Shown one piece after another: positions 20,794 through 29,380 of a stretch of 64,000 bases of DNA (position 1 is its first letter; each line of letters begins with the position of its first letter). The stretch spans positions 4,000,501 to 4,064,500 of the forward strand of contig NZ_CP160680.1 in the NCBI RefSeq assembly GCF_040784935.1, in the 5' to 3' direction. Source of the stretch: Lewinella sp. LCG006. Its GTDB lineage: Bacteria; Bacteroidota; Bacteroidia; Chitinophagales; Saprospiraceae. The position numbers and the translations under genes were made by a program. A model generated the notes under the pieces. That model made no database searches and was not told where the DNA came from. It saw only the letters and a program-made list of their open reading frames with translations.

Positions 20794-22353
20794 ATGCGTA
20801 AGCTATTTATAATAAGCCTTCTTTGTGTCTTGGGAATAAGTGTTTTTGGTCAAAAAAATGATCAAAAGAACATTTTATTTATCGCTGTTGATGACCTCAA
20901 ACCGCTGCTCTCCGTGTACGGTCATAACGAAATGCACACCCCGAATTTTGACCGTCTGGCAGCGATGGGAGCGACCTTTACCAACGCCCATGTCCAGTAC
21001 GCTGTCTGTGGTCCCTCTCGGGCGAGTATCATGACGGGCACCTTTCCGGACGAAACCAAGGTGTGGGATTTGCATACCGATTTTCGTGAATCTGCTCCGA
21101 GTTTGATTTCTATGCCGGAATACCTGATCCACCAGGGATACGAGACGACGGCCATTGGCAAAATCTACCACAAGGGATCTTCTGCGGAAGGCCACGATGG
21201 CAAAAGCTGGTCAATTCCTCATCAGTTGCCTGAGAACTATCCTGTAGCTTACGGTGAGCCTGCTTTTAGTTACTACCAAAATCCGGAAACCAAAGCGCGC
21301 ATGACTGCCCTAACGGAAGAAGGTCAAGCAAAAGGCCTAAAAGGCAATGGCAAATTGCGCAATTATGTTTTTGAACATCTCAAGCCCAGCACCGAATCCG
21401 CTGACGTACCAGATGCTGCCTATCAAGATGGTCTGTATACCCTGGCCGCAATTGATATGCTAGAAAAGCTGAAAGCTGGCGACAAGCCTTTCTTCTTGGG
21501 GGTTGGTTACCAGAAGCCGCACCTGCCTTTCGTTGCACCTCAGCGTTATTGGGATATGTATGATCGCAGTAAGATTGACCTGTCTCCTTTCCAGGAACTG
21601 TCGGAGGGTACGCCGCAGATTGCTTACCACTCTTTCGGTGAGTTACGGGCCTATTCTGATATCGATAATGACCTGAGACAGGGGGATGTTTTGCCAGAAG
21701 ACAAGCAGCGGGAATTGATTCACGGCTATATGGCTTGTGTGTCTTATATCGATGCCCAGTTGGGGATGCTTCTGGATGCACTGGAAAAGAAAGGCCTGGC
21801 GGAGAATACCGTGATTGTCCTTTGGGGGGACCACGGATTTCACCTTGGTGATCATACCCTTTGGTGCAAGCATTCCAATTTTGAGCAAGCCACTCATATT
21901 CCTTTAATGTTTGCTGGCCCTGGGGTGGAAGCAGGTGCTCAGGTAAGCCAGCCTGTGAATTTGGTCGACGTTTTCCCAACCTTGTTCGAGTTGAGTGGTG
22001 TTACTCCCAGTGCTCAGACCACGGGCAAGTCCTTGGTGCCGCTACTAGATGGCAATGATAAAACGACCCTGGCCCAGGATTACGCTATTAGTCAGTACCA
22101 AAGGAATAAAAACAACACCATGGGCTATTCCTTGCGGACCGATCGTTATCGTTATACTGAATGGGTGGAAGAGTTTCGGAGTTATCAGCCTTACGGCAAA
22201 AACAAAGTAAGTGGTGTAGAGCTCTACGACTACGAAACGGACCCTAATGAAACGCGTAATTTGGCGGGAGACCCTGCTTACGCAAAAGTGGTGATGGAAA
22301 TGAAAGCCAAACTACTGGCTCACCTTGCCGAGCAAGAGAAGGCAATGAATTAA
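20794..22353 (+). CDS. Family S1 sulfatase 2, iduronate-2-sulfatase-like
   Basis: 519 residues, signal peptide 1-20 (ends SVFGQ). Metal site NILFIAVDDLKPLLSVYG; formylglycine Cys72 in VCGPSRASIMTG; then WDLHTDFR, IGKIYHKG and WGDHGFHLGDHTLWCKHSNF. The VDDL[RK]P-L-YG opening, the [VA]C[AG]PSR-[AV]S site and the GK[IV][YF]H segment match iduronate-2-sulfatase relatives rather than its neighbours. Members of this branch usually remove 2-O-sulfate; the real substrate here is unknown. Three bases separate it from sulfatase 1. Confidence 0.93.
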   Translation: MRKLFIISLLCVLGISVFGQKNDQKNILFIAVDDLKPLLSVYGHNEMHTPNFDRLAAMGATFTNAHVQYAVCGPSRASIMTGTFPDETKVWDLHTDFRESAPSLISMPEYLIHQGYETTAIGKIYHKGSSAEGHDGKSWSIPHQLPENYPVAYGEPAFSYYQNPETKARMTALTEEGQAKGLKGNGKLRNYVFEHLKPSTESADVPDAAYQDGLYTLAAIDMLEKLKAGDKPFFLGVGYQKPHLPFVAPQRYWDMYDRSKIDLSPFQELSEGTPQIAYHSFGELRAYSDIDNDLRQGDVLPEDKQRELIHGYMACVSYIDAQLGMLLDALEKKGLAENTVIVLWGDHGFHLGDHTLWCKHSNFEQATHIPLMFAGPGVEAGAQVSQPVNLVDVFPTLFELSGVTPSAQTTGKSLVPLLDGNDKTTLAQDYAISQYQRNKNNTMGYSLRTDRYRYTEWVEEFRSYQPYGKNKVSGVELYDYETDPNETRNLAGDPAYAKVVMEMKAKLLAHLAEQEKAMN

Positions 22354-22412
22354 GCCATTAATTTTTGTGCTGTTCTTATGCTTTTCGCAAATAAAACCAA
22401 AAAACAAAACCG

Positions 22413-23843
22413 ATGCGTAACCTAATAAATTTCCTCCTGTACCTCGGGTTGCTGCTTTTTACGGCTGAGGTTCAGGCGCAGTCTACTGCTCCTAATATCC
22501 TGTTTGTCTATGTGGATGATTTGGGTTATCATGACTTGAGTTGTACGGGTTCTGAGATTTACCAAACGCCAAACATTGATCGCCTCGCAGCCCAAGGTGT
22601 ACAGTTTGAGCAGGCTTACAGTAGCTACCCGCGTTGCACCCCATCTCGCTATGGTTTGATGACGGGAACGTATCCCGTCAATGAAGATCATGGGCACCTG
22701 GTGGGAATACCTCAGGAGCAGAACTTTATTCACCATTTCAACGAAGCGGGTTACCATACCCAATTTGTGGGCAAGTGGCACCTGGGAGACGAAGATAACA
22801 GCCCAATGAACTTCGGATTTGACATCTCTTATGCCGCCGGACATGCTGGTGGTGTAGGACAGCGTTTTTACCCCTTCAATACCAAGCCGAATGGTAAGCG
22901 CCATAAAGAAATCGTGCCTGATGTGGAGCAGGATTGCAAGGAAGGTGATTACCTCCCCGACGTACTAACTGACAAAACGATGGAGTTGATTCAGGCTCGT
23001 CCAGCGGGTGCTCCCTTTTTCGTGATGTTGGCTTTTTATGCGGTACATACCCCTTTGGAGGCCAAAGAGGAAGACAAAAAACGCAATGCAGCAGAAATTG
23101 CTGCCCATGACTATGGTGACGTCCCCGAATACATTGAAGAAGGTACCGGCCGTCGTAAAATGCGCCAGGATGATCCGGATTATGCCGGAATGGTAGAGAA
23201 TGTTGACGAAAATGTAGGCCGCTTGCTACAGTTTTTAGAAGACAATGGCTTGACGGAGAATACCATCGTTGTGTTTTCTTCTGACCACGGTGGATTGTCC
23301 AATGATGGTTTCAAAGGAGAACGCAACCTGGCCACCACGAACATGCCTTTGCGAGCGGGTAAAGGTTGGTTGTACGAAGGGGGTATCCGGGTGCCGCTGT
23401 TGTTTCGCTGGCCTGTGGGAATTAAGCCTCGCAAGGAATCAAGCTCTATTGTATTAGGAATGGATGTTATCCCCACCTTGTTAGACCTGGCAATCAACCA
23501 GGAAGTGGAAGGAATCGACGCCAAGAGTTTCAAGCCCGTTTTAGTGGGTAAGGAAGATTGGTCTGAGCGCACCGTTTTCTGGCATTCCCGTAAGGCTCGT
23601 CCACACAGCACGGGGGATCCCAAGACTTCGGCGATTCGAGCAGGCGATTACAAGCTGCTGCAATTTTTTGAAGAAGATCGGGTAGAGCTCTATAACCTGG
23701 TGAATGACCCTGGCGAAGAGCACGATTTGGCCACCGAAGAACCACTGAAAACGGCGGAGCTTTTGGCCACTTTGCTGAGTTGGAAAAAAGAATACCTCGT
23801 ACCCGAGCGCTTGCAACGCAAGCAGAAGCCAGACCGGGATTAA
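22413..23843 (+). CDS. Family S1 sulfatase 3 (C-T-P-S-R), soluble paralogue
   Basis: 476 residues, Sec signal 1-23 (ends EVQAQ). Metal site NILFVYVDDLGYHDLSCTG; formylglycine Cys75 in YPRCTPSRYGLMTG; then VGKWHLGDED and FSSDHGGLSNDGF. It aligns along its whole length with sulfatase 4: both share the context AYS[SN]YPRC, EGTGR[RT]KMRQD, LRAGKGWLYEGGI and the tail RPH/NNTGDP/ESP. It is therefore one half of a tandem duplication. This half has a cleavable signal without lipobox, so it is predicted to be soluble in the periplasm or secreted. Confidence 0.92.
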   Translation: MRNLINFLLYLGLLLFTAEVQAQSTAPNILFVYVDDLGYHDLSCTGSEIYQTPNIDRLAAQGVQFEQAYSSYPRCTPSRYGLMTGTYPVNEDHGHLVGIPQEQNFIHHFNEAGYHTQFVGKWHLGDEDNSPMNFGFDISYAAGHAGGVGQRFYPFNTKPNGKRHKEIVPDVEQDCKEGDYLPDVLTDKTMELIQARPAGAPFFVMLAFYAVHTPLEAKEEDKKRNAAEIAAHDYGDVPEYIEEGTGRRKMRQDDPDYAGMVENVDENVGRLLQFLEDNGLTENTIVVFSSDHGGLSNDGFKGERNLATTNMPLRAGKGWLYEGGIRVPLLFRWPVGIKPRKESSSIVLGMDVIPTLLDLAINQEVEGIDAKSFKPVLVGKEDWSERTVFWHSRKARPHSTGDPKTSAIRAGDYKLLQFFEEDRVELYNLVNDPGEEHDLATEEPLKTAELLATLLSWKKEYLVPERLQRKQKPDRD

Positions 23844-23861
23844 TGCACCAGTGCCTTCCTT

Positions 23862-25256
23862 ATGCATAGATCTATTTTATCCATAGGACTACTACTCCTA
23901 TTGTTTGCTTGTCGCAAACAGGAGCAACCCAATGTGCTGTTGATTATTGTCGATGACCTGGGCAAGTACGACCTTGGTTACTACGGTTCGGCCATTCACC
24001 AAACGCCCAATATGGATGCGCTGGCGGCACAGTCACTGCGTTTTGAGCAGGCTTACAGCAACTATCCCCGCTGCGTACCTTCGCGGTATGCGCTACTGAC
24101 GGGGGGCTATCCGGTGATTGACGGCGATGTGCCGGATGATGGATTTTCTTTAAGCGCACTACCTACTCAGCAACAATTTGTCCGCCAAATTAGGGATCAC
24201 GGTTACGCGACGGCTTATTTTGGAAAGTGGCATTTAGGAAAAGGAGCGAGTGGCCCTGGCGCGGTGGGCTTTGAATATACCTATGCGGCGGGAGAGGCAG
24301 GTTCGCCACGGAGTTTTTTGTTCCCCTTTAATACGCCCAAAGGGAATAATAGGAACGTAAAAAAAGCCCCCATCCCCGATATAGACGCCGTAACCGATAC
24401 CAGCGCTTACCTCACGGATGTGCTTACCCAGGAGGTGATCAATTACCTGCAGGCGAGGCCCAAGGATCAACCCTTTTTTGCGTGTTTGGCCTATTACGCT
24501 GTCCACCAACCGCTGGAAGGGAAACCCGCAGATGTCGCCCGTAACCGGAAGGAAATTGCGGCCCATGATTTTGGCCAACAGCCGGAATATATTGCAGAAG
24601 GGACCGGCCGCACCAAAATGCGCCAGGATAACCCCCAGTACGCAGCCATGGTGGAGAACCTGGATGTCAATATTGGGCGAATATTAGAAGTGCTGGAAGA
24701 AAAAGGTTTCGCGGAAAATACCATCCTGGTGTTTACCTCCGACCACGGAGGTCTTTCCAATGATGGTTATAATCAACGGCAGTTGGCTACCTCAAATTAC
24801 CCGCTGAGGGCCGGCAAGGGGTGGTTGTACGAAGGGGGTATCAAAGTACCTTTGTTTGTCCGTTATCCTGCGGGTGTCCAGGCACGTACAGATGCTCATT
24901 CTTTGGTGATGCTAATGGATTTACTGCCCACTTTTCAGGCCTGGCTGGCACCAGAAATAGAACAAACCAACATGGATGGTCAAAACCTTTTGCCAATCAT
25001 AAGAGGCGGTGAACAAGGCGGAGAACGCCTCGTTTATTGGCATGAGTCCAAGGCGCGTCCAAATAATACGGGCGAATCTCCTGCTTCTGCTGTCCGTAGT
25101 GGAAGCTGGAAACTGATTGATTTTTATACCGAAGACCGTCTGGAGCTTTATAATCTCGCAACAGATCCGGGAGAAACCAACAACCTGGTAAGCACGGAAG
25201 CCGAGCGAGCGAAAATCCTACATCAAAAACTAGTGGAATGGAAAGCCAATTTTTAG
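23862..25256 (+). CDS. Family S1 sulfatase 4 (C-V-P-S-R), lipoprotein paralogue
   Basis: 464 residues. The N-terminus MHRSILSIGLLLLLFACRK contains a lipobox with Cys17, so unlike its tandem neighbour it should be lipid-anchored. Metal site NVLLIIVDDLGKYDLGYYG; formylglycine Cys71 in YPRCVPSRYALLTG; FGKWHLGKG; FTSDHGGLSNDGY. It is a paralogue of sulfatase 3, 18 bases downstream of it. Its 3' end overlaps the annotated start of the GH10 gene by 19 bases, so the two are likely translationally coupled. Confidence 0.92.
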   Translation: MHRSILSIGLLLLLFACRKQEQPNVLLIIVDDLGKYDLGYYGSAIHQTPNMDALAAQSLRFEQAYSNYPRCVPSRYALLTGGYPVIDGDVPDDGFSLSALPTQQQFVRQIRDHGYATAYFGKWHLGKGASGPGAVGFEYTYAAGEAGSPRSFLFPFNTPKGNNRNVKKAPIPDIDAVTDTSAYLTDVLTQEVINYLQARPKDQPFFACLAYYAVHQPLEGKPADVARNRKEIAAHDFGQQPEYIAEGTGRTKMRQDNPQYAAMVENLDVNIGRILEVLEEKGFAENTILVFTSDHGGLSNDGYNQRQLATSNYPLRAGKGWLYEGGIKVPLFVRYPAGVQARTDAHSLVMLMDLLPTFQAWLAPEIEQTNMDGQNLLPIIRGGEQGGERLVYWHESKARPNNTGESPASAVRSGSWKLIDFYTEDRLELYNLATDPGETNNLVSTEAERAKILHQKLVEWKANF

Positions 25257-27040
25257 AAAATAAAAAAAGGAACGGTGTTGATGCTTTCCTGGGGTATATG
25301 CTAACCTGTTGGATACTCGTCTTTCCTCTTCTGGTTGCTGCGCAAGAATTGTTGCCTCCGGGCACGCCGCTTATCCGTCAGGCAGGGCTACTCAATATGA
25401 CTTACGAAGATAGTCTGGGAGAAGTACGCGTAGCGCAGGAGGAGAAAGGCACCCAGTTATATTTCAAAACCTACCAACAACCTCCTTATATCTACAATCT
25501 TTCCCGTCGCTTACCGCTAGAAAAAACAGCTTTGAAAACCGGGCAGTTGTTGTTGCTTTCTTTTCGGGCCAAAACGGTAGCGGCGAGCCTCGAAACGGGC
25601 GAAGCCAAGGCATTGTGGGTTTTGCGACAAACAGATACCCACCGCGAGAGCATTCAAAAAACAGTAAGCATCGGTTCGGAGTGGCGGACGTACTATTTCC
25701 CTTTTGAAATCACGCAAGACGTGAACAAGGAGGATCTTTCCTTGAGTATCCAGTTTGGTTATTTACCACAAGAATTTGTCTTGACCGATGTGGCCCTGAC
25801 GCTTTGTGCGCCAGAAGTAAAAAAGGAAGACTTGCCGAAAACCCGACTCACCTACCCCGGTGAGGAAGAGGAAGCGCCTTGGCGGCAAGATGCCCTCAGG
25901 CGCATTGAGCGCAACCGCAAGGGCGCGATCAGCCTGCAGTTGGTCGATGAAGCGGGGCAAGGTTTGGCGGATATTCCCGTAAAAGTAAAACTCTTGAGGC
26001 ACGATTTCGGCTGGGGAGCAGCAGTCAATGCTCGCCAGTTGATCGAAGAACCCGTGCACCTGGAAAAAGTAGCCCAAGCTTTCAATCTCATCGTTTTTGA
26101 AAATGATCTCAAAATAAAGCGCTGGGCAAAAGCTGCTTATGCAAAAAGCACGCTGGAAGCAATCGCCCTCTTAAAGCAACGAGATATTGCGGTTAAAGGC
26201 CATGTACTTATCTGGCCCGGCTTTCAGTATTTACTACCCAAATTTCAAAAGCTGGCAGACCAACCGGAGCGCATTGCCGAATTAATGCAGGACCACCTCA
26301 CGGACATCCTGGCCGCTACCCACGGACAAATCCAAAGCTGGGATGTGGTCAATGAAGCTTACACCAACCGTGACCTACAAAATGCTACGGGCTCGGAAGA
26401 AATACTTTACAACGGCTTTCGCTATCTCCACGCGCAGGAACCGGAAGTGTTGCGGTTCACCAATGAATTTGGGATCATCAGCAAAGGAGGGCACGACACG
26501 CGTAAGCAGGAATGGTATTACGAATACATTCAAAGAATTGACGCCGAAACCGGTGGTCTGGTGGATGGTATCGGGGTACAGTGCCACATGGGCTCCGACC
26601 TGACGCCTCCAGTGCGGGTCTTGGAGTTGCTGGACTACTACGCCCAATTGGACAAGAAGATCTCCATCTCTGAATTTACCATTGATGTAGATGATCCGGA
26701 GGTACGCTACGATTATACCCGCGATTTTCTGATTGCCGCCTTTAGCCATCCGGCGGTCTCCGAATTTTTGTTTTGGGGTTATTACGAACCCACCCATCCC
26801 AAAGCCGCTATTTACGATGAAAACTGGCAGCCTGCCGATATGGGCCTGGCCTTCTTCTCGCTGGTACACCACTTATGGACCACCAAGATTGAAGGAGCTA
26901 CAGATATTGGTGGACGTATCCAAGGCCGCGGTTTCTACGGTACTTACGAATACGAATACATACACAAGGGGGAAACAGTAACCGGCACCTTCGATCTCTT
27001 GCCGGAGCAAGCCGCCATTCTCCAGATTAAGGTCCCCTAG
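25238..27040 (+). CDS. Glycoside hydrolase family 10 (endo-xylanase family) with N-terminal carbohydrate-binding-like domain
   Basis: 600 residues from ATG 25238, which overlaps the previous gene; ATG 25298 is an alternative that gives a shorter signal (MLTCWILVFPLLVAAQ). A beta-sandwich region of carbohydrate-binding type spans about 45-190, followed by a linker and the GH10 barrel (about 250-595). Acid/base Glu373 lies in SWDVVNEAYTN and nucleophile Glu479 in KISISEFTIDV, 106 residues apart as in GH10. GH10 enzymes cut beta-1,4-xylan inside the chain. Flanking sulfatases imply that the natural polymer carries sulfate. The motif ISEFTID differs from the classic ITELD, so specificity may differ from that of plant-xylan enzymes. 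Confidence 0.87.
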   Translation: MESQFLENKKRNGVDAFLGYMLTCWILVFPLLVAAQELLPPGTPLIRQAGLLNMTYEDSLGEVRVAQEEKGTQLYFKTYQQPPYIYNLSRRLPLEKTALKTGQLLLLSFRAKTVAASLETGEAKALWVLRQTDTHRESIQKTVSIGSEWRTYYFPFEITQDVNKEDLSLSIQFGYLPQEFVLTDVALTLCAPEVKKEDLPKTRLTYPGEEEEAPWRQDALRRIERNRKGAISLQLVDEAGQGLADIPVKVKLLRHDFGWGAAVNARQLIEEPVHLEKVAQAFNLIVFENDLKIKRWAKAAYAKSTLEAIALLKQRDIAVKGHVLIWPGFQYLLPKFQKLADQPERIAELMQDHLTDILAATHGQIQSWDVVNEAYTNRDLQNATGSEEILYNGFRYLHAQEPEVLRFTNEFGIISKGGHDTRKQEWYYEYIQRIDAETGGLVDGIGVQCHMGSDLTPPVRVLELLDYYAQLDKKISISEFTIDVDDPEVRYDYTRDFLIAAFSHPAVSEFLFWGYYEPTHPKAAIYDENWQPADMGLAFFSLVHHLWTTKIEGATDIGGRIQGRGFYGTYEYEYIHKGETVTGTFDLLPEQAAILQIKVP

Positions 27041-27058
27041 CGCCAGCCCCCTCAACTT

Positions 27059-27170
27059 ATGTGCCTATCTGGTAAACAAAAAATACTACCACATAAAGAC
27101 TCTTCTATGTGTCTATGTGGTAAACAAAAAACACTACCTCATAAGATTCTTCTATGTGTCTATGTGGTAA
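27059..27170. repeat. CTATGTG-type direct/inverted repeat array inside the PUL
   Basis: Three partial copies of a 47-48 bp unit start at 27059, 27107 and 27154. Each begins ATGTGnCTATnTGGTAA. The second and third carry CTATGTGTCTATGTGGTAA, and TACCACATA (27087-27095) is the inverse of TATGTGGTA (27114-27122), so the array can fold. It occupies the gap between the GH10 gene and sulfatase 5. The same motif on both strands makes up the array at 38479-38690. No spacer of uniform length and unique sequence is present, so it is not a CRISPR. Confidence 0.8.
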
Positions 27171-27187
27171 TAAAACCTGATCTGACC

Positions 27188-28855
27188 ATGTATTCCTCCC
27201 CCTTTCGGCGGCTCTTCAACCTATGCCTCTACCTCGTGAGTCTAAGCCTGACCACCCTGCACGCCCAACCCAATATCGTCTGGATCGTTTGTGAAGACAT
27301 CAGTCCTACGCTAGCCATCTACGGCGATAGTACCGCTCAAACGCCCAATATCGATGCACTGGCCGCCGAAAGTATCATTTACGATCATGCCTTCGCCCCC
27401 GTAGGCGTGTGCGCACCTAGTCGCTCGGGCATCATCACGGGCATGGAGCCTACCCATATAGGTACCATGCACATGCGCACCGGTAAAGACATAAGCGCTT
27501 GGGGAAGAAGAACCTATGAGGACCGTATTCCTGCGGTAGATATAGCTGGCGATTCGCTGAGAGAATATGCTGCGGTCCCTCCTTCGGCAGTGAAATGCTT
27601 CACGGAATATTTGCGGACTGCGGGTTATTACTGTACCAATAATGCCAAGACAGACTACCAGTTTGCCGCCCCACTTACGGCCTGGGACGAAAACGGCAAT
27701 CAGGCGCACTGGCGGAACCGCGCCCCAGCGCAGCCATTTTTTGCTGTTTTTAATACCAACCTCACCCACGAAAGCAAGCTTTGGGCCCACGCGGATAAAC
27801 CACTGACTGTTGATCCTGCCACTGTGCCCGTACCTCCTTATTTGCCGGATACGGAGGAAATGCGTAAAACGCTCGCTCGCCATTACAGCAATGTGGAGTT
27901 GATGGATGCCTTTGTTGGCAAACTGGTAGCCGAGCTCAAGGCCGATGGTCTTTATGAGGAAACGATCATCTTCTTTTACAGCGATCACGGTGGCCCCTTG
28001 CCTAGGCAGAAGCGCGAAATTTACGATACCGGGCTACGCATTCCTTTTTTGGTGAAGCCCTCCGGGAGTACAAGCTCCTCGCGTAGTGAGCAGCTTATTT
28101 CCTTGGTAGATTTGGCCCCAACCCTATTGAGCCTGGCTGGAATAGTGCCTCCCGATCATTTGGATGGACGTGCGTTTATGGGGCAGTATACCCAGGAAGC
28201 TCGCATCTACGTCTACGGCAACGGCGACCGCTTTGATGAACACAGTGATCGAAGCCGAACGATCAGAGACGAACGCTACCGCTACGTATGGAATTTTTAT
28301 CCAGAAAAGCCCCGCTACAAAGACATTGCTTACCGCAAACAGATTCCCGCGCTGGTAGAGATGTTAAACCTCGACGAGCAGGGCAAACTACCTGCGGAGC
28401 AGCATGATTGGTTTGTCTCTAAACCAGTGGAAGAACTCTACGATTGTGAACGCGATCCGCATCAGTTAAACAATTTGGCAACAAATCCAGCTTACGTACA
28501 GGAGCGCTCGCGCATGAGAGAAGCACTTTACGAGCACCTGAGTACGCACCCTGATTTGGGTTTCCTGCCAGAAGCTCAATTAATTGATCTCATGTGGCCA
28601 GGAGGTCAGCAGCCGCAAACCATGAGGCCTACCTACGAGGAGCGCAATGGTATTATTGCCCTGCATTGCACAACTCCGGGAGCGTCCATCGCGTATGTAC
28701 TCGTTGCTGAGGGAGAAAAGATGCCCAGTTTTGATGTAGCCTGGGAGCTTTACCAAGAACCGCTGAAGGTGCCTTCTGGAAAAAGGATATACGTCCTGGC
28801 CGAGCGACTGGGGTACCAAACCAGCGAAGTTTTAGAGCTTCCTCAAAGCAAATAA
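27188..28855 (+). CDS. Family S1 sulfatase 5 (C-A-P-S-R) with C-terminal beta-sandwich
   Basis: I start the protein at ATG 27188 (MYSSPFRRLF, signal ending TLHAQ). Longer in-frame starts back to 27059 only translate the upstream repeat array. 555 residues. Metal site NIVWIVCEDISPTLAIYG; formylglycine Cys75 in VCAPSRSGIITG; FYSDHGGPLPRQKREIYDTG. The WI..EDISP/heparan-N-sulfatase-like opening separates it from the other four sulfatases. The last ~75 residues (from about 480) form a chitobiase C-terminal-like beta module (TTPGASIAYVL, YVLAERLGYQTSE). It closes the PUL; the repeat array before it may mean separate expression. Confidence 0.9.
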   Translation: MYSSPFRRLFNLCLYLVSLSLTTLHAQPNIVWIVCEDISPTLAIYGDSTAQTPNIDALAAESIIYDHAFAPVGVCAPSRSGIITGMEPTHIGTMHMRTGKDISAWGRRTYEDRIPAVDIAGDSLREYAAVPPSAVKCFTEYLRTAGYYCTNNAKTDYQFAAPLTAWDENGNQAHWRNRAPAQPFFAVFNTNLTHESKLWAHADKPLTVDPATVPVPPYLPDTEEMRKTLARHYSNVELMDAFVGKLVAELKADGLYEETIIFFYSDHGGPLPRQKREIYDTGLRIPFLVKPSGSTSSSRSEQLISLVDLAPTLLSLAGIVPPDHLDGRAFMGQYTQEARIYVYGNGDRFDEHSDRSRTIRDERYRYVWNFYPEKPRYKDIAYRKQIPALVEMLNLDEQGKLPAEQHDWFVSKPVEELYDCERDPHQLNNLATNPAYVQERSRMREALYEHLSTHPDLGFLPEAQLIDLMWPGGQQPQTMRPTYEERNGIIALHCTTPGASIAYVLVAEGEKMPSFDVAWELYQEPLKVPSGKRIYVLAERLGYQTSEVLELPQSK

Positions 28856-28942
28856 TATTCTCAAAAAGCCCCTTTTTCCCAAAAAAGACGGAAAACAGAC
28901 CCTTCTGAACGATAAATGTACCTGTTGGATAATGGTTGAACC

Positions 28943-28950
28943 TACTTTTG
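28943..28950 (+). promoter_or_regulatory. -7 promoter element before the small helical protein gene
   Basis: TACTTTTG is an exact TAnnTTTG match, 31 bases before the ATG at 28982. The only upstream TTG is 15 bases away, shorter than usual, so the -33 half is uncertain. It suggests that the small gene has its own promoter after the PUL. Confidence 0.45.
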
Positions 28951-28981
28951 TCATCAACAAACAACCAAAATTTATCAGACA

Positions 28982-29341
28982 ATGAAAAGCTTAAAGTTAA
29001 TCCTTACCGCAGTCATCATGACCTTATTCGTTGGTATGAGCTACAGCCAGTCGGCCAGTAAGATCGAAGCCCGTGCTACCGAAAAAGTAGAAGAACTCAA
29101 TGCCCAGATCTTGGCGGGTGATGAAACCGCCGCCCTTTCCGAAAAACAAATGGAACAGGTAAAAGGCTTGTACATGAAAATGTTTGAAGGCATCAAAGAA
29201 ATCCGCAAAGGCGAAGGTACCGAAGAAGAAAAAAACGAGCGAATCAGAGAAACGCGCAAAACGATTAATCGCGAGATCAATCAAAACGTACTGACCAAAG
29301 CCCAGCGTCAGGCCAAGCAAGCAGGTAAGAGCGAAGAGTAA
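28982..29341 (+). CDS. Small exported helical protein (Spy/CpxP-like)
   Basis: 119 residues with a signal peptide (MKSLKLILTAVIMTLFVGMSYSQ, cleaved near 23). The mature part is one highly charged helix-rich stretch containing LSEKQMEQVKGLYMKMFEG and LTKAQRQAKQ, which resembles the LTxxQ repeats of Spy/CpxP-type periplasmic chaperones. Many Bacteroidota genomes carry such small proteins beside stress-related or PUL genes. The assignment is by pattern only. Its own -7 element at 28943-28950 suggests independent expression. Confidence 0.65.
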   Translation: MKSLKLILTAVIMTLFVGMSYSQSASKIEARATEKVEELNAQILAGDETAALSEKQMEQVKGLYMKMFEGIKEIRKGEGTEEEKNERIRETRKTINREINQNVLTKAQRQAKQAGKSEE

Positions 29342-29380
29342 ACATGGGGTACGAAAAACCTAAAATTTAAGAATTTCACT

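Noticed and set aside
27059-27170. CRISPR array
   Set aside because: The units repeat over their whole length with no unique spacers, and no cas gene is present.
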